NCBI RefSeq assembly: GCF_033436665.1
Contig: NZ_JAWQFO010000001.1
Coordinates: 248,001-312,000 of the forward strand
DNA length: 64,000 bases
Direction of reading: 5' to 3'
From: JAWQFO01 sp033436665
GTDB lineage: Bacteria; Pseudomonadota; Alphaproteobacteria; Rhodobacterales; Rhodobacteraceae
The position numbers were made by a program, and so were the translations under genes. The notes under the pieces are model-generated. The model had not been told where the DNA came from, did not search any database, and was given only the letters and a program-made list of their open reading frames with translations. Positions 28,401 to 37,648 of this stretch are shown piece by piece. Numbering within the stretch: position 1 is the first letter of the stretch; every line of letters starts with the position of its first letter.

Positions 28401-29326
28401 GCCCGTGCGGAGGCAGACTGGAAGGCCGCCACGGCGTCAGCGATTAGCTGGTTGTCCTCGGCATCGTCGAGGATGGTGCGTTCGACCTCGCGCACATCGC
28501 CCTCGGCCGACGAGATCAGCCACTTGGAATCGGTGTCCGTGATGTCGGCGACGACGTTGCCGGCGAGGTCGCGGACCACCACGCGGCCCACCTGCCCGTC
28601 CGGATCGCGTGTCAGCGTGACCTCGCTGGTCACGATGCCGTCGATGGTCTGGATGTCGACGATGACCGTCGTGCCGCGGATACCCATGGTGGCCGAGGGC
28701 GTGCTGACATCCATGCCCCCCGTGCGCGCCACCTGCCCCGCGATGAAGACGAAACTGCCTTGGATCAGGCTGATGCTGGCCGAGTTGTCGCTGGCGGCCG
28801 GGTCATAGATCAGCTCGTCGATCACCATCCGCGAGCCGGAAGACAGCGAGAAGATGGTTCCGTCGACGAAGGTGACGGAAACCTCGGCGCCCGCACCCGT
28901 CTCGATCACGTCATTGGCGAAGATCTTTGCGCCGACCGACAGCACCTCGACCGTGCCATCGACACGCTGGACGCTGGTTTCGCCGTCGCTGGTCTCGACC
29001 TGGCCGATGGGCGGATCAGTCGGAACAGCCCCGACCTGGGCGTACTGCCCCGGCGCAATCGGGCCAGCAAGCCGCTCGACGAGATCGCCGCGCAGAACGG
29101 CCCCGTCGGGTTCGGTAAGGTCGGCGGGTTCTCGTGCGGCGAAATAGCCCGGCACCCGGTAGGTATCCGCGCCGTCGTTGACGACAAGAAGGTCCGCCCC
29201 CGCACGCTGGAAGTCCGCTCCGAACAGCAGCCGCGCCTCGGGCAGCACGAACGCGCCGTCAGCCTGCGCTTCCAGCACAATCTGACTGCGTCCCGGTTCG
29301 ACGTATGCGGTCTGTCGTAGCGACAC
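25418..29326 (-). CDS. Type I-secreted FecR/VCBS/vWA/RTX adhesin-like protein
   Basis: About 1302 residues. GTG 29326 lies 8 nt after GAGGGA and is preferred to a TTG two codons upstream. Domains in order: a beta-rich N-terminus; a FecR domain (about 110-225, with VEVLSVGAKIFANDVIETG); a Pro/Gly-rich linker (320-400); cadherin/VCBS-type repeats (about 410-830, with recurring NDAP and YTPD..NG.DSF motifs). A von Willebrand A domain follows (about 860-1010, VFVVDRSAE with an incomplete MIDAS), then degenerate RTX nonapeptides (about 1125-1180, GGAGADSVFGGDGDDRL) and an acidic C-terminus typical of type I secretion substrates. No N-terminal signal peptide is seen. The TolC-ABC-HlyD genes at 32619-37493 probably export it. 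Likely a surface adhesin or matrix protein. Confidence 0.82.
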   Translation of the reverse strand: MSLRQTAYVEPGRSQIVLEAQADGAFVLPEARLLFGADFQRAGADLLVVNDGADTYRVPGYFAAREPADLTEPDGAVLRGDLVERLAGPIAPGQYAQVGAVPTDPPIGQVETSDGETSVQRVDGTVEVLSVGAKIFANDVIETGAGAEVSVTFVDGTIFSLSSGSRMVIDELIYDPAASDNSASISLIQGSFVFIAGQVARTGGMDVSTPSATMGIRGTTVIVDIQTIDGIVTSEVTLTRDPDGQVGRVVVRDLAGNVVADITDTDSKWLISSAEGDVREVERTILDDAEDNQLIADAVAAFQSASARAADGQGYVQPGSPDAPASTTPPAAAPEDLLALGVDPEPAPPPEPLSDTPPTESQAQGFETAFLDNDEVFNTLPDVEPPTAPGGGSGGSGGGGWNFGDNFVGGLEDVAIRGRVEGFAPNDTVLTFSLTAGAANGVVVLLDDGTYVYTPDRDYNGEDSFTVAVTDAFGETQTTTVFVTLAPVNDAPVVTSAASSAAGTVTEETDLQTGGKLSASDADIGTLLAWTGSALGKYGSFALDTNGQWTYTLNATANELGGGQVATEKFTATVSDGDGGTATQTVTVTVNGRNDAARITGTSSGAVTEDAATAAVTGQLQHTDVDLTDADNVFRAQASGSATDNGYGTFGVDASGRWTYTLDNGNAAVDALRPGETLTDSFTIRSGDGTPEQVTVTIAGANDAPQDTSPELITLAQDGSFSGSLSAIDPEGPVTFTQGGEAAENGTVTLAADGSFTYTPDAGFIGTDSFGYVLTDLDGAQVSGVVSARVSTVGHLIGDGFVADLSSTAEATAGRAAGNVTLKVSQDGAGVINLVFVVDRSAELSSAEFADQLGSLADGVEALANQFQGFANTFNVQVVGFAATSSVLLDTDLQDPALTNAILSIAQGSGSANWTAALDQTKALLDADGAGATNHVFFIAGSDPQDGSWPDSLDDLTDSAATGYSVDLHGFDSSGDGISALSALVEDPQALVSGSSISGSLPAIAGGLPDTSTLEISLVADGVDQGTIFTVRTPDDGRSTILSSVDLATIDGLAELLGEINVFSARATLQGEGAAGPVSTGLSDRLVLQAASDAVTATGSTGADLLLGGYEDDLIDGSDGADILLGFAGDDTLQGGAGADSVFGGDGDDRLLAAADPGGGTDLIDGGAGQDTLAFTDAGNLDDLMPVLDINDIEALDMANGLSNSLTISGDDIFALSSGPSETLEDLLDRALPDSAIIYGDAQDSLTLQNTATGSFRRGSDAPVPDGEGQSLAIYEFVDGGGNVLATLGVDDDIAVTVAPAG

Positions 29327-29585
29327 GAGCAAAATCCCTCGGGGACCTTCAATGACTGCTCAATGTAGCTGCGGTGCCCGGCCGCGTATGTGATCCACCC
29401 CACACTTTACACGGAATTGGGGAAGATTCCCCTCGTATTTGGGTTGTATTCGGCATTTTTCGCCTCTGACGAGAAAAAATGCCGTTGCAACCGCTTGATT
29501 ATACGAACGAATCGACGCGTGTGGTAGTCCTATTCGGGCGCCCCGGCCGCGGTCGCGCGGCGCGCGCGCATCAGCCAGGCACGCA

Positions 29586-31853
29586 ATGTCGAAGAATTTC
29601 AAGGTCAGACTGTCCACCTGGGTCGGGTGGGTCCGGGTCGTCGCGTTCATCGGGCTGGTTTTCGGATTGATCATCCGGATCGGCGACCCGCTGCCGCTCA
29701 GCGCCTTGCGCAACTTCGCCTTCGATCTCTTTCACCAGTCCAAGCCGCGCGATTTTGCGACGCTGCCGGTCGCGATCATCGACCTCGACGATCGCAGCAT
29801 CGAGGAGATCGGACAGTGGCCTTGGCCGCGGACACGCTTTGCCGAGATCGTCGAGAAGGCGACCGCGGCGGGCGCCGTGGCCATCGCCTTCGACGTCATC
29901 TTCTCGGAACCCGACCGGCTGTCACCGCCGCAGGTCGCCGCGGACAATCCCGAACTGCCGCCCGCAGTCTCGGCGACGCTGCGCCAGATGCCTGACAACG
30001 ACGAGATCCTCGCCGCCGCGTTCCGCAAGTCGCGGGTGATCGTCGGACAGACCAGCGTGCGGACCGCCGCCGGGAACCTGGCCGAGAAGCGGCAGATGGA
30101 AGCGGTGCCGCATGCGTTGATCGGACCCGACCCGCGCCCGTTCCTGCTGCACTTTCCCGACGTCGTGCAGAACCTCCCGGTGCTGGAAGCCGCCGCTGCC
30201 GGGCGCGGCATGTTTTCGGCCCGTCCCGACCGCGACGGCATCTATCGGCGCGCTCCGGTGGTGATGATGGTGCAGGACCATATCCGGCTGAGCCTGACCG
30301 CGGAACTGCTGCGCGTGGCCACCGGCGGTGAACCCTTTGCCGTGCGCAGCAGCGAGGCCGGCGTCGAAGGGGTCGTCGTGGCGCGTCAACTGGTGCCGAC
30401 GGCGAGCGACGGCACGGTCTGGCCCTACCTCACCCCCTCGTCCCAGGCGCGCTATGTGCGGGCCGCCGACCTTCTCAAGGACCGGATTCCGCCGGACCGC
30501 CTGACCGGGCACCTCGTGCTGGTCGGCACATCGGCGATCGGTCTCGAGGACTTTCGCGCCACGCCGCTCGGCGTGTCGATGGCCGGGGTCGAGATCCACG
30601 CCCAGATCCTCGAGAACATGCTGTCGAACAGTGCTCTGGTGCGTCCAAACTTCACCATCGCGGTGGAACTGGTAACGACCTTCGTGCTGTGCCTGCTGGT
30701 GATTATCTTCGCACCGATGCTGACGGCGCGCACGCTGATCCTGACCGCAGGCGTGCTGCTGACAGGCTACGTCGGAACCTCCTACTATCTCTTCTGGAAC
30801 AATCGAATCTTGCTCGACCCGACCTATCCGGTGCTGTCGACCTTCATCGCCTTCCTGCTGATCTCGACCGTCAACTACCTGCGAGAGGAGCGCCAGCGCC
30901 GCCAGATCCGCAGTGCCTTCGGCCAGTACGTATCGCCAGACCTCGTCGAGCAACTCAGCGAAGACGGCGCCGAGGTGACCCTTGGCGGCGAGACCCGCGA
31001 TCTGACCCTGCTGTTCTCGGACGTGCGCGGCTTCACCGCCATCGCCGAGGACTTCAAGGACGATCCCGAGGCTCTGACCCGGCTGATGAACGAGTTCCTG
31101 ACCATCCTGTGCCGCGCGATCCTCGACAACAACGGCACCATCGACAAGTTCATGGGCGACGCGGTCATGGCGTTCTGGAACGCACCGCTCGACAACCCGG
31201 ATCATGTGCGCGCGGCCTGTCGCTCGGCGCTCCGCATGATCGAGGATGTCGATGCCTTCAACGAGCGCCGGGCCGCGCTGGCCGCGGCGCACCAGCTTGC
31301 CGCCGGTGACGCACCCGTGGCGCCGAGCGAGAAGATGCACCGCATCAACGTCGGAATCGGCATCAACTCCGGTCCCTGCGTGGTCGGCAACATGGGTAGC
31401 GACACGCGGTTCGATTACACCGCGCTTGGCGATCCGGTGAACGTGGCGTCGCGGCTCGAGGGCCAGTCGCGGTATTACGGCGCCGCCATCATCCTGGGGT
31501 CGAGCACGGCGGGCGAGGTGCGCGATGAGATGGCGCTGATGGAACTCGACATGATCCGGGTCGTCGGCAAGGCCCTTCCCGAAAACATATTCGCCCTGCT
31601 GGGGGACGCCGCGATGCGCAATACCCCCGCTTTTCAGGAATGCTTCGACCTCAATGGCGAAATGCTGCAAGCCTATCGTGCGCAGGAATGGGACCGCGCC
31701 GAGCAGTTGATCGACGAACTGGAGGCTAGATTTGCCACGCTCGAGATCGGACTTGCCGGGTACCTCGATCTCTACCGGGCGCGCATGTCCGAGTTGCGAC
31801 GGACCCCCCCGGGGCCTGGTTGGGACGGTATCTACGCGTCGACCAGCAAGTAA
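29586..31853 (+). CDS. CHASE2-domain adenylate/guanylate cyclase
   Basis: 755 residues. An N-terminal membrane segment (about 20-38) is followed by an extracytoplasmic CHASE2 sensor (about 50-345, beginning with AIIDLDDRSIEEIG), three membrane segments (about 355-430) and a class III cyclase domain (about 465-655). Catalytic metal Asp residues are in LFSDVRGF and KFMGDAVMAFW. Nucleotide-specifying residues are in FDYTALGDPVN and the transition-state Asn/Arg in NVASRLEG. It makes cAMP (Lys and Asp pattern) in response to an external signal. It is divergent from the FecR/RTX gene, a pairing that hints at shared regulation. Confidence 0.88.
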   Translation: MSKNFKVRLSTWVGWVRVVAFIGLVFGLIIRIGDPLPLSALRNFAFDLFHQSKPRDFATLPVAIIDLDDRSIEEIGQWPWPRTRFAEIVEKATAAGAVAIAFDVIFSEPDRLSPPQVAADNPELPPAVSATLRQMPDNDEILAAAFRKSRVIVGQTSVRTAAGNLAEKRQMEAVPHALIGPDPRPFLLHFPDVVQNLPVLEAAAAGRGMFSARPDRDGIYRRAPVVMMVQDHIRLSLTAELLRVATGGEPFAVRSSEAGVEGVVVARQLVPTASDGTVWPYLTPSSQARYVRAADLLKDRIPPDRLTGHLVLVGTSAIGLEDFRATPLGVSMAGVEIHAQILENMLSNSALVRPNFTIAVELVTTFVLCLLVIIFAPMLTARTLILTAGVLLTGYVGTSYYLFWNNRILLDPTYPVLSTFIAFLLISTVNYLREERQRRQIRSAFGQYVSPDLVEQLSEDGAEVTLGGETRDLTLLFSDVRGFTAIAEDFKDDPEALTRLMNEFLTILCRAILDNNGTIDKFMGDAVMAFWNAPLDNPDHVRAACRSALRMIEDVDAFNERRAALAAAHQLAAGDAPVAPSEKMHRINVGIGINSGPCVVGNMGSDTRFDYTALGDPVNVASRLEGQSRYYGAAIILGSSTAGEVRDEMALMELDMIRVVGKALPENIFALLGDAAMRNTPAFQECFDLNGEMLQAYRAQEWDRAEQLIDELEARFATLEIGLAGYLDLYRARMSELRRTPPGPGWDGIYASTSK

Positions 31854-31860
31854 GCGGCAC

Positions 31861-32490
31861 TCACGCCTGTCCGAGCGGCGGAACCTGTCCGGAACGGTCG
31901 GTGTCCGAAACATCCGGCGCAGCCAGAAGCGCGGCATAGAGCAGCGCGAAGAAGATCGCGGTCGGAACCGACATCGACCGGAACATCGCCACCGCATCGC
32001 TGACATAGAGCGGATCGGCGAAAACGACGGCAATCATCGTCGAAAGACCGAAGATCGCCGCTCCGGCGGCGATATCGCGTGAGCGGTCGCACCAGACCAG
32101 GATCGCCGCGGCGAGCAGAAAGCCGATCGTGGTGATCGAGGACATGCGGTCCGGTTCGCGTAAAGCCGGGGCGAGAAACACGTCGGAGCCGCCGCGTATG
32201 CCGGAAAAATGCAGGATGTTGTTCCCGAAAATCAGGGCCAGCGCACAGGCCAACGGGAGCCAGAACAGGTGCGTATGGCGCCCCGCGAAGCGGATGAGGA
32301 TCGCAAGGCTGAACAGTCCGAAGCAGATCGCGGTACTGGGAACCATCGCCGGATGCCCGGAATACACCCGAACCGCCCCGTCGATGCCCAACCCCCAACC
32401 GACAATTGCGGCCGAGCAGGCGCCGACGCCGGAAAGGACGCAAAGCACCACCCAGATGCGGGTCAGACCAGACCCTTCATACACGACCAT
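31861..32490 (-). CDS. Six-TM hypothetical membrane protein
   Basis: 209 residues with about six hydrophobic helices (near 10-32, 48-66, 72-90, 116-132, 138-155 and 168-190). There is no enzymatic motif. The arrangement resembles an unlinked membrane sensor module, but I do not recognise a family. It converges on the cyclase gene with a 7-nt gap and lies between it and the type I secretion genes. Confidence 0.65.
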   Translation of the reverse strand: MVVYEGSGLTRIWVVLCVLSGVGACSAAIVGWGLGIDGAVRVYSGHPAMVPSTAICFGLFSLAILIRFAGRHTHLFWLPLACALALIFGNNILHFSGIRGGSDVFLAPALREPDRMSSITTIGFLLAAAILVWCDRSRDIAAGAAIFGLSTMIAVVFADPLYVSDAVAMFRSMSVPTAIFFALLYAALLAAPDVSDTDRSGQVPPLGQA

Positions 32491-32618
32491 GCCCGCTTTC
32501 GATCCCCCCCCGGCACACGCAGTCTTTATCCCCTATACGAAGTGTGACGCGAAAGGGATCACGAAGCCGCGACGAAGTGAAGGATTTTGGGCCTGCACCA
32601 CCCAGATACAACCGCAGA

Positions 32619-33941
32619 TCAACGCTCGCGCAGTGCCTCTGCCTGCGCACGCAAAATCGGCTTGGCGAGATAGCTCAGGACGGTCTTGCTCCCGGTCTGA
32701 ATGTCGACCGAGGCGATCATGCCGGGCATGATCGGATGCGGGTTCTCGGCACTTCCCAGAAACGACTTGTCCGTGCGCACGATGACCCGGAAGAATTCGG
32801 CGCCTTCCTCTGTGCGCAGCGTGTCCGCGCCGATCCGCACGACCTCGCCCGGCAGGGCTCCGTAGATCGTATAGTCGTATGCGGTTATCTTGACCGAGGC
32901 CTGCTCTCCGGTGCGCACGAAGGCAATGTCGCGCGGACCGAGATCGGCTTCGATCAGCAGGCTGTCGTCGAGCGGCACGATATCGACCAGCGGCGCGCCG
33001 GGCTGCACGACCGCGCCGAGCGTGGTGTAGGTGATCTTGTTCACCGTGCCACCCACGGGCGCGCGCAGCGTCGTGCGCGACACCCGGTCGGTCGCGGCGC
33101 GCAGGCCCTCCTGCACGACCGCCAGTTCGACCTGCAGCCGCGCCAGACGCTCGCGCGCGCTCAGCACGTAGGCCGACCGAGCCGCCTCGATCTGGTTCTC
33201 GACCTCTGCGATCGCCGCCGCGATCCGCGGCTCGGCGGCATGGCTGACAGCGATGTCACCGGACAGTTCGGCGTGACGTGATTTGAGCCGGAGAAGTTCG
33301 ACCTCGGGGACCAGTCCGCGCTCGACCATGCCTTCGGTGAGGTCGATCTCTGCGCTGAGCGGCGCGAGGATCTGTTCCGTGCGCAGACGCTGCGCGAGCA
33401 GTTCCTCACGTTCGGCGCGACGCTGTACCGCCTGGGCCTGCAGAACCTGCACCTCTTCGGTAAGCTGCTCGCGCCGCGACGAAAACACCTGCCGTTCGGC
33501 CGAGGTGCCAAGCGGGCTGCGCACCTCGAGGCCTTCGGGAAAGACCAGGTCTTCGTGCAATGCGGCCTCGGCCTCGAGCCGGGCGGCTTCGGCCATCAGC
33601 GCCGCCTCGCGCTTCAGCAACTCACCGCGTTCGGAGGAAAACCGCGTGTCATCGATGCGCATAAGGACCGCGCCCTTCTCGACGATATCGCCTTCACGAA
33701 CCGCGATCTCGCGGATGATGCCGCCTTCGAGGCTCTGGACCACCTGTACCTGTTGAGAGGGGATCACCCGGCCTTCCGCATGCGCGGTCTCTTCGATTTC
33801 GTGGGTCGCGGCCCAGGCAACGAAAGCGCCCACCGCTATAGCGACGGCCAGCAGCAATTTCCAGGCGCCGTTCCCCCGCACCGCCGTCCCGGCGCTCGAG
33901 ACCGAGTTGGCGAATTCGTCCTCAATGCGGTTGCCGAACAT
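32619..33941 (-). CDS. HlyD-family type I secretion adaptor
   Basis: 440 residues from ATG 33941. A GTG 18 nt upstream overlaps the end of the ABC gene and is an alternative. One N-terminal membrane helix (about 20-42) is followed by a lipoyl-like half motif (GRVIPSQQVQVVQSLEGGI), a long periplasmic coiled coil (about 120-290) and the second lipoyl and beta-barrel domain (RAPVGGTVNKITYTTLGAVV and later). It bridges the inner-membrane ABC exporter to the TolC-type pore. The gene follows the ABC gene by 4 nt. Confidence 0.88.
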   Translation of the reverse strand: MFGNRIEDEFANSVSSAGTAVRGNGAWKLLLAVAIAVGAFVAWAATHEIEETAHAEGRVIPSQQVQVVQSLEGGIIREIAVREGDIVEKGAVLMRIDDTRFSSERGELLKREAALMAEAARLEAEAALHEDLVFPEGLEVRSPLGTSAERQVFSSRREQLTEEVQVLQAQAVQRRAEREELLAQRLRTEQILAPLSAEIDLTEGMVERGLVPEVELLRLKSRHAELSGDIAVSHAAEPRIAAAIAEVENQIEAARSAYVLSARERLARLQVELAVVQEGLRAATDRVSRTTLRAPVGGTVNKITYTTLGAVVQPGAPLVDIVPLDDSLLIEADLGPRDIAFVRTGEQASVKITAYDYTIYGALPGEVVRIGADTLRTEEGAEFFRVIVRTDKSFLGSAENPHPIMPGMIASVDIQTGSKTVLSYLAKPILRAQAEALRER

Positions 33942-33945
33942 CGCT

Positions 33946-36114
33946 CTAGCCCTGCTCACGTGCGGCGCTCAGCGACCGAAGTTGGCCCAGGACCTGCGCG
34001 CGCGGGCCATCCAGCACCACCCGGCCCTGATCCATGACCATCATGCGCGCGGCGATCCCGGCCAGCGACTGCCGGTGGGTGCAGACGATCAGCCCGGTGC
34101 CCTTGCGGTTCAACTCGGCCAGCCGCCCGATGACCTGCGTCTCCATGCGCTGATCCATCGCGTTGGTGGGCTCGTCGAGAAACAGCAGCTTCGGCTCGCG
34201 CAGCAGGAGACGCGCCAGCGAGATACCCTGCCGTTGCCCGCCCGAAAGCCGCCTGCCCTGCTCGCCGACGAAGTGATCCAGCCCTTCCGGCAGGGTCTCG
34301 ACGTAGCCATCCATGCCGGCGAAGTAGAGCGCGCGCATCAGCGCCTCGTCCTGTGCACCGGGCCGCGCGATCGCGAGGTTTTCGCGCAAGGTGCCGGTGA
34401 AAAGCTCGGGGTTCTGCGGCAGATAGCCGATCCCGCGGCGCAGTTCGGCCGGCTCGTACTGGTCGAGGGCGATGCCGTCGACCAGTACCGTGCCGCTGTC
34501 GGGCGCAATCAGCCCGGCGATCAGCTTTCCGGCCGTGGTCTTGCCCGAACCGACCTTGCCCAGAAGTGCCACCGCCTCGCCCGACGCGATGCTGAAGGTC
34601 AGATCGCTCAGCGCGGGCACCTGGGCATCCGGATAGGTGAAACTCGCCCCGCGTATCTCAAGCGCGCCCTTCGTCACGCGCAGCGTGGACGACACCGCGC
34701 CCGCGCGCTCGCGCGGCAGGGCCATGAACCGGTCAAGGGCTGCCAGTGACTTGAACGCGTATTGCGCTCGGAAGATCGTCTGCGCGATGGTCCCGAGCGG
34801 CGCGAGCACCCGCCCGGCGAGGATGTTCGCCGCGATCAGCCCGCCGATTGTGATGCGCCCCTCGGACACGAGGAACACGCCCCAGACGATGATCACCACG
34901 CTCACCGTCTGCTGCACCAGCATGGTGCCGTTGGCGGCCACGTTTGACCAGAAGCGCGTGCGCCCGGTGATCCGCGCCGAGGCGGCGACGGCGTTTTCCC
35001 ACTCGCGCTGCATGGCGGGTTCGGCGTTCAGGCTCTTGATGGTCTCGATGCCCGACAGCGATTCCACGAGCACCACGTGCCGTTTGGTCGCCATCTGCTG
35101 GGCGCGCGCCGCGGTGCGCCCGATGGGCAGCTGCGCCAGCAGAGCGATGACCAGCACCGCAGGCACCGCGACAAGCGGGACCAGAGCGATCGGGCCGACG
35201 ATGAGCCAGAGCACCGCGACGAAGATGCCGATGAACAGCAGGTCGATGAAGGCCACGAAGCTTGCCGAGGCGAAGAATTCGCGCACCACCTCGAAATCGC
35301 GGATCGTGCTGGCGATGCCTGCCGCCCCGCCGGGGCGCTGAAGCAGCTGCGCACCCATCGCCTGCGAAAACAGCCGGGACGCGACCTTGACGTCTACCCG
35401 GCGTCCGATGGTCTCGAGGATGTTCGCCCGGATCGTTCGCATCAGCAGGTCGAGCCCGAGCGCGATCGCAACCCCGCCGGCAAGCGTCCAGAGCGTGACA
35501 TAGGCGAGGTTGGGGATCACCTTGTCATAAACGTTCATGACAAATAGCGGCAGCGCGAGGCTCATGAGGTTGAGCAGCAGCGCCGCCACCATCACCTGCA
35601 CCCAGTTCGGCCAGTTGGCCCTAACCGGCCCCCAGAACCAGTGGCCGCGGTCGGGTGCCACGCTTTCCGGCGAGAGCATCGCGTTGCTGCCGTCCTCGCG
35701 TGGGGTGACCAACAAGACGCCCGGTTTCAGTGTCCGCCGCAGCTTGCGCACGGGAACTTCCCGTTCGGTCCAGTCGGCCTCGGGATCGAGGACGGTTGCC
35801 AGTTTGCGGTTCTGCGACAGCCCTGTCATGACCAACGGGCCGCCATCTTTTCGGAACAGCAGGAAGGGCAAGGCGATTGGATCGAGCCGCGCGGGATCGC
35901 GCAGCACCAGGCGGCTGCGCAACCCGATTCCGGCCAAGGCCCGGGCCAATTGATCCGGGTCCGTCAGGTCCGGCGCGCCGGCCAGGCGGGCGCGCAGCGC
36001 GGCTTCGGTGTATGGCCGACCGAAGGCCCGCGCGTACCAGGCCACGAGCGCGAAGGCGTCGCTATCGGTGTCCCCCGGCACCGCCGCGGAGGCTGTGCCG
36101 AGAGGCTGCGTCAT
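33946..36114 (-). CDS. Type I secretion ABC exporter with C39-like domain
   Basis: 722 residues from ATG 36114, which overlaps the TolC-gene stop by ATGA; the longer frame upstream is shadow. The N-terminal 130 residues resemble a peptidase C39-like domain, but the catalytic Cys is absent (DAFALVAWYARAFGRPYTEAAL), as in the LapB/HlyB type that docks the substrate without cutting it. Membrane segments lie at about 165-430. The ATPase domain (about 490-722) has GKVGSGKTT, RRLSGGQRQG, LLFLDEPTNAMD and a switch His in CTHRQS. It probably exports the 25418-29326 protein. Confidence 0.88.
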   Translation of the reverse strand: MTQPLGTASAAVPGDTDSDAFALVAWYARAFGRPYTEAALRARLAGAPDLTDPDQLARALAGIGLRSRLVLRDPARLDPIALPFLLFRKDGGPLVMTGLSQNRKLATVLDPEADWTEREVPVRKLRRTLKPGVLLVTPREDGSNAMLSPESVAPDRGHWFWGPVRANWPNWVQVMVAALLLNLMSLALPLFVMNVYDKVIPNLAYVTLWTLAGGVAIALGLDLLMRTIRANILETIGRRVDVKVASRLFSQAMGAQLLQRPGGAAGIASTIRDFEVVREFFASASFVAFIDLLFIGIFVAVLWLIVGPIALVPLVAVPAVLVIALLAQLPIGRTAARAQQMATKRHVVLVESLSGIETIKSLNAEPAMQREWENAVAASARITGRTRFWSNVAANGTMLVQQTVSVVIIVWGVFLVSEGRITIGGLIAANILAGRVLAPLGTIAQTIFRAQYAFKSLAALDRFMALPRERAGAVSSTLRVTKGALEIRGASFTYPDAQVPALSDLTFSIASGEAVALLGKVGSGKTTAGKLIAGLIAPDSGTVLVDGIALDQYEPAELRRGIGYLPQNPELFTGTLRENLAIARPGAQDEALMRALYFAGMDGYVETLPEGLDHFVGEQGRRLSGGQRQGISLARLLLREPKLLFLDEPTNAMDQRMETQVIGRLAELNRKGTGLIVCTHRQSLAGIAARMMVMDQGRVVLDGPRAQVLGQLRSLSAAREQG

Positions 36115-37493
36115 TGCAGCGGCTCGATGGTGGTGTTGAAGACCCGCGAGGGCGACACCAGAGCCCGGTCCTCGAAATTGGGCTCGAGCGCCATGTCGCT
36201 TGGCTTGACGCCGAAATGCTGGGCCAGGGTGCTTTGCGCCGCGAGGACCCGGTAGGAGGAGAATGCAACGCTGGCGTCCGCGCTGACTTTCTGGAATTCG
36301 GTGCTGAAGCGCGCGCGCTCGACCTCGAGCAGATCGAGCAGACTGCGCTTGGCAGCCAGGAATTCTTCGCCGTAGACGTCGACGATGGTGCGGTCGATCG
36401 CCAGTTGCCGGGTCAGCGTCGCCTGCCGCTCGAGCCCCGAGACGTAGTTGTTCCAGGCACGCCCAGCCATCTCGTGCACGTCGCGCACGGCCACTTCGCG
36501 CTCGGACAGCGCCTTGCCGGTGCGCTCGGCCAGTGCATTTTTCTGCGCCTTGCGGCCGCCCTGATACAGCTTCCACTCGAAGCCGAGCCCGACCGAGCGG
36601 TCGGTGCGCTGCCCGGGCCCGCCCGACCGGTTGAGATCGCGCGAAATCCCGGCGCGCAGCGCCACTTGCGGAAGACGGTCGGACAGCTCGACCTCCTGGT
36701 TGTGACGTGACTGATTTACCTGGCTTTGCGCGAATTTCACGCGGTAGCTGTTGCGCACCGCGGTCTGTTTCAATGCCTGCTCCGAGCCCGGCACGGACGC
36801 ACGCTGCAGCGACATCGGCGCACTGGGCCGCCGGCCGACGATCCGCTCGTAACGCACCGTGGCGTCGCGCAGAGCGCGTTCGACGTCCTGCAGTGCCAGT
36901 TGCGCCGAGGTGATGCGGTCGTCGATGGTCAATTCGTCGCTGAAAGGCAGCCGCCCGCCCTGCACGAGGTCGCGGACCTGCGCGCCGATCTCACGGTGAC
37001 GCGCGATGTTGCGCCGCGCCACGCCCACGAGCGTCTGGTGGCGCACCACGTCGATATAGGTCTCGGTGGCATTCAGCGCCATCGTCTCGGAGGCGTCCAG
37101 CAGGCGAAAAATGCTGCCGTCCACCCGCGCCGCGTTGGCATAGACGAGGTTGGCTCGGCGAAACCCGTCGAACAGGACCAACCGTGCGCTTGCCCCGATC
37201 TGCTGGGTGTCGATGGTGTCATCGTTCTCGTCGGGCGACAGGTTCTCCAGATCGTCGATCCGCTGGTAGCCCGCCTCGCCGAACACCCGTACCGTGGGCA
37301 GGTACTCTCCGCGCAATTCCATCAGTTCATAGGCTGACGCGCGCATTTCCGACTGGGAGGCGCGGATGGAAGGGTTCGTTGTAAGGGCGTGGCGCACCGC
37401 GTCGCCGATGGGTTCCGCCGCCGCGTGCTGTGAAATCGCCAAGGCGCTCGAGACAAGTGCCAGGGCTTTGCACCATTGCCGCGTCGCTGTCAT
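36111..37493 (-). CDS. TolC-family outer-membrane efflux protein
   Basis: 460 residues from ATG 37493, chosen because a signal peptide follows directly (ATRQWCKALALVSSALA, cleavage near HAAAE); the upstream frame to 37568 adds unlikely sequence. TolC/OEP repeats are visible, such as AVRHALTTNPSIRASQSEMRA, GEYLPTVRVFGEAGYQ and the second-half AVRNSYRVKFAQSQ with WKLYQGG. It provides the outer-membrane pore of the type I system. It is first in a three-gene operon (tolC-ABC-hlyD) with overlapping starts. Confidence 0.87.
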   Translation of the reverse strand: MTATRQWCKALALVSSALAISQHAAAEPIGDAVRHALTTNPSIRASQSEMRASAYELMELRGEYLPTVRVFGEAGYQRIDDLENLSPDENDDTIDTQQIGASARLVLFDGFRRANLVYANAARVDGSIFRLLDASETMALNATETYIDVVRHQTLVGVARRNIARHREIGAQVRDLVQGGRLPFSDELTIDDRITSAQLALQDVERALRDATVRYERIVGRRPSAPMSLQRASVPGSEQALKQTAVRNSYRVKFAQSQVNQSRHNQEVELSDRLPQVALRAGISRDLNRSGGPGQRTDRSVGLGFEWKLYQGGRKAQKNALAERTGKALSEREVAVRDVHEMAGRAWNNYVSGLERQATLTRQLAIDRTIVDVYGEEFLAAKRSLLDLLEVERARFSTEFQKVSADASVAFSSYRVLAAQSTLAQHFGVKPSDMALEPNFEDRALVSPSRVFNTTIEPLQ

Positions 37494-37648
37494 GTCAAAT
37501 GCCCGTCCGAATGAACCGCCCCCCAGCGCGATCAATGCTATAGCACATGCCTCTGGTTGCATAGGCAACAGATGGGGAATGAATTCTCTTTCCGATCAGC
37601 GATGTTGCATCGAAACTTCAAGCGGCGGACCGAAGAGGTGCGCCGTTT

